In this document: piece after piece, positions 35,029-44,505 of the stretch | Numbering within the stretch: the stretch's first letter is position 1 | How the letters are laid out: each line of letters starts with the position of its first letter | Source: Zarea fungicola | Lineage: Eukaryota > Ascomycota > Sordariomycetes > Hypocreales > Cordycipitaceae | NCBI GenBank assembly: GCA_900169235.1 | Contig: FWCC01000094.1 | Span: forward strand, 1 to 64,000 | Direction of reading: 5' to 3' | Length of the DNA: 64,000 nucleotides | Notes under the pieces: generated by a model | Told to the model about the DNA's origin: nothing | What the model saw: only the letters and a program-made list of their open reading frames with translations | Databases searched by the model: none | Translations under genes and position numbers: made by a program

Positions 35029-36165
35029 ATGCAGCGTACAAATTATGGGCAGTCGCCTCCTTTACACCACCCAGTACCTCAGCATGTATCGACTGTGCCG
35101 CAACTCAGATCGCCGCCTCCTCCTCCCGGCTCTGCACAATCACAACAAGGGTACGGCGGAGGCAATCCATATCAGCAACAGGGCGGTAACACAGGCAATG
35201 TCTTTGGCTCCTATGGACAGTTTATGAACGATCCTACGGCGCAAGTGGCTGCCCAGTTTGGGCAAACGGCTTTCAAGCATGGCCAGGAATATGTTGAACA
35301 AAACGTATGGAGCTACCTCTACCTGCCCCCGCCAAGTCTACTTTCAGGGCTGAACAGCTAACAGTCTCTCAGATCGGCCGCTATGTAAACGTATCAGCCC
35401 TGAAGCACTACTTCAACGTTTCCAACTCCTATGTCATCAACAAACTTTTCCTTGTCCTCTTCCCTTGGCGACACAAACCTTGGGCCCGAAAGCAAGCCGC
35501 CGGAACGAATGGCCAGGAGGGCTGGTATCTACCACCGCGAGATGACATCAACAGCCCCGATATGTACATCCCAGGTTAGTTGATGCTAGCGGTTGTCTTC
35601 TAGCGACCTGCTAACACAAATACAGTCATGGCCATTGTTACCTTCATTCTCCTCTCGACTCTTACTGCTGGTTTACGGGGTGACTTCCAGCCAGAGCTGC
35701 TCGGCTACACTGCGACAAAGGGCTTGGTTATTGTTATTGTTGAAATAATTGCCCTAAAACTTGGGTGCTATCTTCTTAGCATCTCCAGCCAGTCTCAGCT
35801 CTTTGATCTCATTGCCTACTCCGGCTACAAGTTCGTTGGTATTATTTTGACTATTGCCACGGCTGAAATCGTGAATGGGGGCAAGGGTACTGGCGGCTGG
35901 GTTGGCTGGGCAGTCTTTCTGTATACATTTCTCGCCAATTCTCTTTTCTTGGTACAGTTTCCGACCACATTCGTTACATCTTAGCACTAATACGTCTTTA
36001 CAGATGCGGTCATTGAAGTATGTTCTGCTACCTGAGAATGCGGGCAGTACTGGGGGCCCGATGCAGACCGACTCCAGGGCAAAGCGCAATCAGCGAACGC
36101 AGTTCCTGTTCTTCTATTCCTACATTGTGCAGTTCCTGTTCATGTGGGTACTGACGCGAGTTTAA
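35029..36165 (+). CDS. YIF1: YIF1 homologue (Yip1-interacting factor, Hrf1 family)
   Basis: Integral membrane protein that works with Yip1 and Rab GTPases in ER-Golgi vesicle transport. Exons 35029-35304, 35373-35574, 35626-35951 and 36004-36165 give 321 aa, and all introns are GT-AG. The N-terminus is Pro/Gln/Gly-rich and cytosolic (residues 1-60), followed by the family core: FGSYGQFMNDPTAQVAAQFG, then GRYVNVSALKHYFNVSNSYV and KLFLVLFPWRHKPW. The third and fourth exons encode about five hydrophobic helices, the last one (FFYSYIVQFLFMWVL) ending five residues before the stop. In-frame stops or lost homology in each intron force the splices. Head-to-head with the SRP receptor alpha gene. Confidence 0.93.
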
Positions 36166-36810
36166 GAACGACAGTCAATGAAGGATGAAGATCTGCCTGA
36201 CAAGGAAAAGGAGTTAATGAAGGAAAAGGAAATCCATGAGACTGTCATTTTGCGCTCTCGTCCCCCGGTGTCAGTAATCCATCCATACTTATGAAACAGG
36301 TTTCCGTCGCCCAGTATCTAGACGAATATAGGTGAAGACGAGTCCTTTTGAGGTAGTGCAGCAGCCCCATGTAGCTGGCTACAAACAGAGGGCGAGCTGC
36401 ACACTCTGCGGCTAAAATAAAACTAGAACTCAATGAGGAATGCAATGAAGCAAAGATAACAACCGCCGCCCTGGGCTTGGGCGCCACTACATTTACACGT
36501 GTCGCCAATCATTCACAACCCATCTGGATGTGCCTGTGGAGATACTGGTGCAAATTGAATCGATTCTTGTTTCTTCATTATTTTTTGTGAAGTCAAACGC
36601 CAGCCGGCCGGAATGGGTCCAAGTCACTTTCGAAACAAATGAGGTGCATGGCTCCACACGTGACGTTGGCAGATCCTGTTGAGAGTGTCGCCATGACATT
36701 TTCCTCCTCCCATTCTGTCTCGCCTACATTACCCCTTCTTAACAATATTCCATTGGATGTATTCTCATCATTTAGGTTCAATTTTTAGTTCCTAAAGAAA
36801 ACCTTTTACA
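36166..36810. other. Intergenic region between YIF1 and the Mpv17-like gene
   Basis: About 640 bp covering the YIF1 3' UTR and the promoter of the next plus-strand gene. The first 75 bases still look Lys/Glu-rich in the YIF1 frame but lie after its stop. No separate gene is supported. Confidence 0.5.
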
Positions 36811-37614
36811 ATGGCACCTCCTATAGTTACAGCGACGGTACAGTCAGCTGGTCTCGGTGTTCTCAGCTGCATCTTGGCGCAGTCACTCAAAGCATGGAAG
36901 GACAAGGTACGTTCAATCTGAGGTTTCTAATTGGTTTTCGACTGTCATTAAAATATCATTATACGTTTGCTGATTCCCGGATAGTCGCCGTTATCAATAG
37001 ACTGGATCCCCGTGTTTCAGTATCTACTCTTCCTGATAGTCAGCACGCCACCCAACTATCTCTGGTATGTCCGTTCTTTTGCCCCTCCTTTGTGAGTAAT
37101 AATTAGTTCTAACTTGAAGGTTCTTTCCTGCACTACCCCTCGCTCTAGGCAGGAATTCCTTGAGTTTTGTTTCCCGTCCTATCCAGAGCCAGTAATTCAT
37201 CCGAAAAAGGCAGATGACAAGCGTCCACCTCCAACGTTGTCAAAACGCAATACCGCTATCAAATTCGTATTGGATCAGAGCGTCGGCGCAACTGTAAACA
37301 CTCTTCTATTCAGCACATTTACGCATTCCCTACGAATGGCAAGCAGCCACGCACCTCGTATCACAAACATACGCAAAGCGGTCGACTTTTGGGTCAGCCC
37401 TCACGCCATTGACTTTTCCAATGTTGATTTTGAGTCTGTGTGGACTGAGGCTAAAAAAGAATTCTGGCCATTGATCTTTGCTGGCGCCAAGCTATGGCCG
37501 GTTGTGTCACTGGTCAATTTTACTCTGGTAAAGTCTGTGCAGGGACGAAACTTGGTGGGCTCCACGGCTGGGGTCGTTTGGGGTATCTACATCTGTCTGG
37601 TCTCGGGGAGCTGA
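36811..37614 (+). CDS. Mpv17/PMP22 family membrane protein
   Basis: Small organellar (mitochondrial or peroxisomal) membrane protein, 213 aa. Exon 1 (36811-36906) is too short to stand out alone and starts MAPPIVTATVQSAGLGVLS, the usual hydrophobic first segment. Exon 2 (36985-37064) reads SPLSIDWIPVFQYLLFLIV followed by TPPNYLW. Exon 3 (37149-37614) resumes QEFLEFCFPSYPEP and ends with the family signature region (FWPLIFAGAKLWPVVSLVNF, VGSTAGVVWGIYICLV). Intron 1 is 78 nt in phase 0. Intron 2 is 84 nt and splits the Trp codon; the acceptor chosen (CTCTAG at 37148) gives the conserved W-Q-E-F junction, whereas the earlier AAG acceptor shifts the frame. This looks like the fungus-specific branch with a long loop after helix 2. 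Substrate or channel function is unknown. Confidence 0.88.
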
Positions 37615-37908
37615 TAAAACCATAGATAGGCACAGGAGATTACAGTGCCAAATTTATAAATGCCCTTCAGTATCGTCAGCATTGTAGACTTAAATCACAT
37701 CTTGCAATGAAGGATAAGTGTTGCGACAGGCATTTCTATCTGTAGGTAGCCGCTAAGCTCTACACCACTTCAACGCTAGGTAAAAGGAAGCATTTACTCT
37801 GATTGGTTTGTGTTATTAAACTCTGAAAAGGAGACTCGTTGCTGGTAGATCGCTTGAAACTGTGCATTCACTCTCCACTCCAAAGTTGCGACCGCGTAGC
37901 GTGGCTTG
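37615..37908. other. Short convergent intergenic region
   Basis: Contains the 3' ends of the Mpv17-like gene (plus) and the unknown gene (minus). No feature seen. Confidence 0.5.
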
Positions 37909-38982
37909 TCAATCTAGCATTGCTATGCGCGCATCGTCCATCGGAGTACCATCGCTATCAACACCACACTGAAGGACACAGAAGCCCGCACTAAAGTTTC
38001 TTAAGCCGGATTGTTCACGCGGGGGGTGAGCAAGAGATCCACGCGTGAATTCAGGAGCTGACAGTGATAGTGCGTGATGCACAACAGTCTCGCCAGAACC
38101 ACTCGACGTTTCGAAGAATCGGTCAGTGGTTAACTTGCGCTCAGCTCCGTGAGCCGTACAGTCATACGAATAATACTTTTGGACCATGGTAGGTCGCTGA
38201 AACCAATCGGGCTCTGGTACTTGCAAGTCGATGTTGAACTGTTCAAATAGACTTTGGGCAACGTCGTACCAGTGACGTAGCCAGGCACGCATCTTCCAGA
38301 GGTGGTCCTCGTTATTCTGTGGTCTTAGCACTTCACTTGCGAAGTTGTAAATGGTGGCGGCTAGCCATCGACAAGGTCGCGGGAGGTCGTCTGACGATTG
38401 AACGATGCAGGCCCAGGTCCTCGCTTCTTTGAAGATGATGTCGCCGCCCGCTTCCAGCGGATTGAGCGCGTCAAATAGCTGAAGTTGGTGGGGATTTGAA
38501 ATACAGGGCTGAAAGGCCAAAGTCCCATTGAATGTTTTAAAGGGACAGATCTCAATGTTAAAAATACCTTTGCTCTTCTCCAATCCTGCTCCAACTGCAG
38601 CGTAGGTCGGATCGCTGGTCGGTATCTCGGCCAGAATATCATCGGCTAGTAACTGTGGCAGAAAAATATCCGCACCCCTCTGAGTACCACTGAGTATATC
38701 TTGTAAGTCTGTAATTGCTTGCCGCGCAACGTCGTCCCTGTTTGTTATGCAAGCGACAACATCCTCTTGGTGCCTCTAGAATGCTGCCGAGGATTTGTGG
38801 AAGAAGAGCACAGCACATTCACCGCATGCGGGCTGCATAACGGAGAATCTGAAAAAAATTGCATGATATACCCTGTGTAGAGGACAGAAATACCAAGTCA
38901 TCCCGTATTCAGATGGATAGTCATGGTCCACCAATTCTCCTCCGGCGTCTGGCTTTGTGTAGCAGTTGCCAGGACAAGACAT
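37909..38982 (-). CDS. Hypothetical protein, two exons
   Basis: I do not recognise this family. A start at 38982 and an intron 38776-38871 (96 nt, donor GTATAT, acceptor CTAG) join exon 1 (38982-38872) to exon 2 (38775-37909) in the same phase, giving 325 aa. The two frames are already in register and are separated only by a TAG that is itself part of the proposed acceptor, so a single nonsense mutation is the alternative. Exon 1 carries several cysteines (MSCPGNCY, WYFCPLHR). The remainder is a soluble, acidic, Trp-rich alpha-type sequence (LRHWYDVAQSLFEQFNIDLQ, KYYSYDCTAHGAERK) without signal peptide or membrane segment. An in-frame stop lies just upstream of the chosen ATG. Neighbours give no hint of role. 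Confidence 0.5.
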
Positions 38983-39763
38983 GGCGATTCAGTTATCGAG
39001 AGAAACGAGTCGATTGTGGACAAGCCGCAGTTGATAAGGTCTATTTTTTTTTTAAAACAAGTTCTCTTGATAATGAGTGTGGGAGATTATTATGCCAAAT
39101 TTGTTGATGTTGATAGTTTTCTCTCGACCTGCCAGGGATGTATCCTTCAACCATTTTGGTTACCAAGGTATTGGCCCAGAGCTCTTGCCAGCTAACAAGG
39201 GTTGTCAATATGGACGCAGGGGCTGGTACAGGAGCACCTGCATAGCGGGCGATAGAGGAAATCCCCGGGATAGAATATTTATACATTCTGTAACCTCTGT
39301 AGAGTGTAGGCATCATTTAATTTAGTAGAGTGCGAGCTGGAGACACCTACGTCGCTCTTCAGACTTTACGGCTCGATTCTGAAGAGCGATTAATTTGACA
39401 GGGTATACACACTATGCAGGAGTTATGAGATTTGGCATATTATGGCACAGAAGGGGAGACTTAACAGTGATCATGTAAGTAATCTGTCCGGTGCGAGTTG
39501 TTGGCGGGATTGTCGGTACTGGCGGAATAAGAGCCGCCCATTCCCCACTCCGCTCTCGCGCTATTATATGTCTCCGATACAAGCCGTCGGAACCCCCACC
39601 AAACTGTTTCCGACGCTTCCCACGATCCTGAAGATAATTTGCTTCTGAGGCCTTGGTTCTCCAGCTTCAGTTTGTAATACCAGCAAATAAAATTCAGCTA
39701 CTAAAGTTTTCCAATCCATCCTCTCTTTCCACCTCACTTAACACACGGCCGGCACACAACGCC
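38983..39763. other. Intergenic region upstream of the Dabb gene
   Basis: About 780 bp between the divergent unknown gene (minus) and the Dabb gene (plus), so it should carry both promoters. Short frames only. A poly-T run lies near 39044-39053. Confidence 0.5.
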
Positions 39764-40181
39764 ATGGCTGACCACGTTCATCGAGTAACAATGTTCAAGC
39801 TCCCTCACCAAGAGGACATCGAAACAATGATTGAACAGTATAAGATTCTTGAAGCCGGCAATCAGAAGGTACAGTTTGCTTTCTTGCAGTCAGTTTCCAT
39901 AACATGGTTGGCTAAAAATTCTTCACTGGCTCTGTTTGCCATTTTAGGACGGAAAGCCTTATCTGCGATCAGTGGTTGTTGGTAAACCGGAGGCCGATCC
40001 TCGCGCGCAGGGCTATACTTTAGTCGCTAAGACCGAATTTTCCAGTTTTGAGGATATGAGGTACTACGATGAAGAATGTCCTGGCCACCAGAAGCTCAAG
40101 GGTATCGCGAAAACGCTGACTGTTGAGGGCATCCTCAGTGTTTACTTTAAGCCGAGCGTGAGCGGCGGAAGCCCCCAGTGA
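39764..40181 (+). CDS. Stress-responsive A/B barrel (Dabb) protein
   Basis: Small ferredoxin-like dimeric alpha/beta barrel protein, 112 aa. Exon 1 (39764-39868) reads MADHVHRVTMFKLPHQEDIE, matching the first strand and helix (the H-x-V-x-x-F-K pattern). Exon 2 (39948-40181) follows a 79-nt intron (GTACAG ... TTTTAG) and encodes the second half: KPYLRSVVVGK, YTLVAKTEFSSFEDMRYYD, then CPGHQKLKGIAK with the conserved His and preceding Tyr residues found in many Dabb enzymes. Members include plant olivetolic acid cyclase, which folds a polyketide, as well as uncharacterised stress-induced proteins. It sits about 4.3 kb upstream of the polyketide synthase start with a dead transporter in between, so a pathway role is possible but unproven. 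Confidence 0.85.
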
Positions 40182-40421
40182 ATAAGGAGGCGCTTTTATA
40201 TACATAGATATATAAATTAAGCTTTGCGATCAAATAAATGTATCTATTACTCTAGATAATAATTGTTTAAACTCCGAGATTCTTCACTACCCATGCATTT
40301 CACAAAGCCTGGCCTGTTATTCTTGCCTTGCTGCATCTGGTGCGGCCGAGCCCCTGCGCCAAAGATAATGCAGGTAGCGACTACACCCTTTGTCGAAGCG
40401 AGGTAAATTCGTCAAGGCCTG

Positions 40422-41655
40422 TCATATAATTGCTGTGTTTCCCGGGTGGAGACTGTTCCTTTTAGCCAAGCCGTCATGAGATTGAGTGGAGGCGGATACT
40501 TCTCGAGTGTGAAAAGTGAGACCACCTACTACGATCAATGCACCCATCACCACCATCAGTCTTATCTCTTCCGTAAATGCGCTTGAATAGACTGACTTGA
40601 CTGAGTTCTGCATCTCTGTGGGAAGTTTTAGCCCCGTCATTGGGGACTTGTGAACTTGTTTCAGCTGCTCTGTTGTGAGCTGGGTTCCTGGTAGACGGTT
40701 CACGTGGTTGTTAAACACCACTGTACAGACTCACAGACCAATACAACCGCCTAACACTCTAGTGTAACTCCAAGCAACTGAAGACATGCAGTGGTCACAA
40801 GGGTGTAAGACATATCGTTCTTCCTGCTAGACAAAGCACCATCTAGAAGTGATCCAGTTGCACATGCACCAAGCAAAGGCAAAACAAGGACAAAAGCCAT
40901 CAACACTGACTTGCTATCAACAATTCAAAATCGTTCCGAGATCAAAGTTTCAAGAGAAATGTACGGGAAGCCAGCCAGGAGAGTTGCACTTGTATGTACA
41001 TCAGCTTGATTGATTCCGTTTTAGAATGGGCTGAAGCAACATACTGGAGTCCAGCCGAGTACACTCTGCGCTGGAGGAGCCGAATGGGGAAAATAGGCTG
41101 CATTCCCCCATTACACTTCGTCTCCAAGATAATCTACCATATGACAAATATCATCAGCATAATGCTACATAAGGAGAGCGGTGACTATCGCTGGACTATT
41201 CCAATTACATGCTTGCGACCCAGCTTGCTGAACGGCAACGACTAAAAGGCCAGAGCTGCAGAGAATACCACCAATAAAGCCAATCGTTGCAGACGCTTTC
41301 CAACATAGCATGTGCTCCACCTCTTCAGTTGGCCAGAAATTTGTAATCATGAGCATGGCAACCAGTCCAGAGGGGAAGCTAATAGAGACCAGTGGCATTT
41401 CTCGGTTTCCTTACGAGGATCGAAAACCTACTTCATGCGAAGAGCCATCTCCGATCAGAAATTATACTATTACGACACCAACTATTCCCCCCATCACAAA
41501 TGCAATAGTTAATGTCGTTCCAAACTAAGCCCCAATCAAACTTGGTTTGCGCGACGGACCAACTTCGACCAACGCGATCTGGGTCAGACTGTAGAATCCA
41601 GATGCTTTAATACCCTGAAATGCGCGAAAGATAATTCTGAGTAGCTGTTAATTAC
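40422..41655 (-). pseudogene. MFS efflux transporter pseudogene
   Basis: A degraded major facilitator of the fungal drug/toxin efflux type, read 5' to 3' from about 41655 downward in switching frames: FRAFQGIKASGFYSL..EVGP (helix 4 region), IAFVMGGIVGVVIV, FPSGLVAMLMITNFWP, WKASATIGFIGGILCSSG, then AVQQAGSQACNWNSP. These are followed by QPIFPIRLLQRRVYSAGL, LPLLGACATGSLLDGALSSR, TTACLQLLGVTL and finally the C-terminal LTTEQLKQVHKSP..YSSAFTEEIRLM with the last helix. In-frame stops interrupt it after IGA, after VIV, after TALLM and after TLEC, and at least three frame changes cannot be explained by introns of normal size. The N-terminal helices may extend to about 42050 but I could not read them. 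It lies beside the polyketide synthase, so it was probably that cluster's exporter. Confidence 0.78.
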
Positions 41656-42051
41656 CTTCTTCTTTTTTTTTCAAATTCGATGCTTACAATGCAGCCATGC
41701 TCTTCGAAGAAGCGCAACCAGGCGAAATGCTGTAAAGAGTACCCCACGATAGAACCTGCATGTTCCTTCGCCCTTATATATCGCTCAGTTTCGATACCAC
41801 AGCAGCGAATCCTTCATATTCAGTTAGTAACTGCCAATCACGAATCTTCAACTCCTACACGTATCATGTACGTCAAAAAATAAGCCAGTACGATACACAG
41901 CGCGTTCCCAAAATCCTTTAGCTCGCGTGATATTGTAATTAGTGAGGTAGAAGCGATTGAAGTATCGTGGCTGGAGACCTAGTAAGAGGCTACTTCGAAT
42001 CTTAGCACCTGTCACTGCGCAGAATCTTTGAGCATACCCTGTGGCTAGCAC

Positions 42052-44403
42052 AACCTGGCCAAATGGGTTCGTCGTTTGCTTCGTACCGACAGGCCTGTCA
42101 CTTTTGGATAAGACTGCTCATCACTTTGTCTTCGTTCATCTATTGCACTATTTGTTTGTCACAGTGAATGGTTCCCATACGTGACAGCATGGATCTATTG
42201 TCCATGATAGTTTCCCGGCGCGTTTCTCAGCTGCAGATCTCGACAGTGATGTTTTAGTGGCTTCCACAACTAATAAAATAATTTAGTTTCCCTCCCAAAA
42301 CGAAAATTTGAATGCGAAAACACAGCTCTGAATGGAGGCTGTCATTAGTACGCCAGTGGTTGAGTTGCTTGTGGCCATCGGCTAATAATGCATCCGAAAT
42401 GCATTGCGATTGCAATATAACCCAAGTCGCTCCAGATAACTTCGTTCGGGTTCTGTTAACAGGAACTTAAGGACGTGATACAAGTACTAGCTTTTTAAAA
42501 CCTACACACCTTGTGTTCCCTATAGGCTACATACCACCCTCTAGCTATCTTGGTAGCTATGTTCATGAAACCTGATAGATAGGGCTCGCGTATACATCTC
42601 TCATCAAAGTTTATCGGTTACATACTTACGTAACAGTGATATACTCCCTGTCAAAGCTCTCTTTCTATGTATTCTGGTAAAGGCTTTGCAGTGGCTCTCA
42701 GCATTACGCAATCTATCCCCTTTAAAACGCAAAAATGTTCGCCTCGTGAGGCTGCAATTACGCTATTCTCTAATAAAGTATGATTTTTATGCCAGTTTAT
42801 ATGATTCTCCTCTTATCAGCTCAGAGACCAACTACTGGCTCTGGTCAAGTGGCATTTGGCGGGCAGTCTCTTAAAGACTTGAATGTGTACAATGCAGCAC
42901 TCCTCAACGTTCTACATTACTATCATATTTTGTCTAACAGCAATCAGTGTTCTATTCGCGCTATTTAACAGTTAAGGATGCGGCCTCTCCGTCAGGTCGG
43001 CCAAGCCTTGTGGCCATGGACCGCCCGTGACATCCCGTCGCTTGTTTCCTACCACACAACACAGCTGCCGAGACCTGCGGGAACACCGAGTTTCCGCCTG
43101 TGCTAATCAACTATCTGCAACGTGGTGCGGCGCACGCACAGTTTGTGCTGCAGTTACCCGAACTAGCAGATGATGGTAGTCGTTCTGCCTCACTTCAGCC
43201 TCTGCCACCTTACTCTGTACGTTGTGTCACATTTCGTTTGCACCTTTTTCCATCAAATTTGCAAGTAGAACTGAGACCTTGTTTATTAGATTTGTTGATA
43301 ACTGTTAATATCTTCCCGTCTACCAGCGCCGTCTGGTATCACCACCGCTGGTAATTGTCGACGCGGGTTGAAACATTGGCCAGCTATACCTCGCACTGAT
43401 CGCTCTGCAACATTAGCACTTCTGTAGAAACATATTTATGCTTTGGTCTGATGAAACATTCAGGAGAATTATGGATCTTCAAGCCGCATGAGCTTCGAAA
43501 CTTCCAGTTTGTATGAGGTCAAGTACAATTTACAGGAACTGCATCTGCCCGAGAGCGATTGCTTGGATCTATGTCCTGAGGTATCCAGTATCTGGCTTTC
43601 AATATAATACAGTGAAGCAGGAAAGTAACCAGGGTTATTAGCAAGGCAGTCGTTTAAAGCTGATATTGCCAGCAAGTTCCAAGGTCATGCAATCTAAAGT
43701 GATGGGTTCCAATACGACTTTGTTTGCCAGACTGTTTCATCTGTTCCTTCTACCGTTTTAGTTCGACCCCTGAATATATTGCACGACTGGTACATGAAAA
43801 AAGCCATCAATGGAGAGTCTTGCGAAATCTACAGGACTCTGCAGTTGCACATTTTATATCCTGATCGTTCTATGATGGCAATATGACGGCTTTGTGTATC
43901 ATTACCACAGAGTTAGGGTTCTTTAATTCTTTAATTTGACATTCTAATAAGCTCTTTGTTGTTCAAAGGGATTGTGAAATCAGCCGGAATCAGCTATACG
44001 TTTTGTCTGTTTTCGTGGACAGCCTCTATGCGCAGCCCTAATTACTCTGTTTCTTTACATAATCGCCAAGAATTCCCACGAACTTCCACGAATTTATGTA
44101 TATTTTAAGCTATTCCTACTTGGCACAAAATAGGAACTGTATGCAACACCCACTTGAAGTGGCCAGTTGGACCAGAGCTGCATCAACTAATGCAACCCGA
44201 GTCCATCCCAAGAGGAGCTAATGCAGAGTTCGCGGGCTCACGGCTGTCTATTCAATATTTGTAAATTGGCTGCCCAATTATCTTTATTCTTAGGCAAGCA
44301 CGCATGCATGCATAAAGCTCCGCTCTATTTTCCGGGCCTATTCACCCTTGCCTTGTGACCAGGCTGGCATCAGAAAACGGCCAAGTCTGGGCAAAATTGC
44401 GCG
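42052..44403. other. Long upstream region of the polyketide synthase
   Basis: About 2.3 kb without a supported gene. Short frames at 43100-43354 (plus) and 43469-43675 (minus, with residue pattern like NNPGYFPASLYYIE) look partly protein-like and could be further gene relics, but I recognise neither. It probably includes the synthase promoter. Confidence 0.4.
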
Positions 44404-44411
44404 TATAAATA
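44404..44411 (+). promoter_or_regulatory. TATA box of the polyketide synthase gene
   Basis: TATAAATA lies 95-102 bases upstream of the synthase ATG, embedded in GCGTATAAATACTC and followed by a pyrimidine-rich leader. The position suits a core promoter with a 5' UTR of roughly 60-70 nt. Confidence 0.6.
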
Positions 44412-44505
44412 CTCTGATGCTGACTCCAGTCATTCCTTTATTTTTCCCATTTCTACTCTCTTTGCACATTATTTTTATTCCGCTCAATTTTTGATTATAT
44501 TCTGA

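Noticed and set aside
38776..38778. Nonsense codon proving a pseudogene at 37.9-39.0 kb
   Set aside because: The TAG coincides with a usable splice acceptor, and a 96-nt intron in phase removes it, so an intact gene is the simpler reading.
41848..42051. N-terminal helices of the MFS pseudogene
   Set aside because: The frame lies where the N-terminus should be, but I could not align it to MFS helices with confidence, so the pseudogene was ended at 41655.
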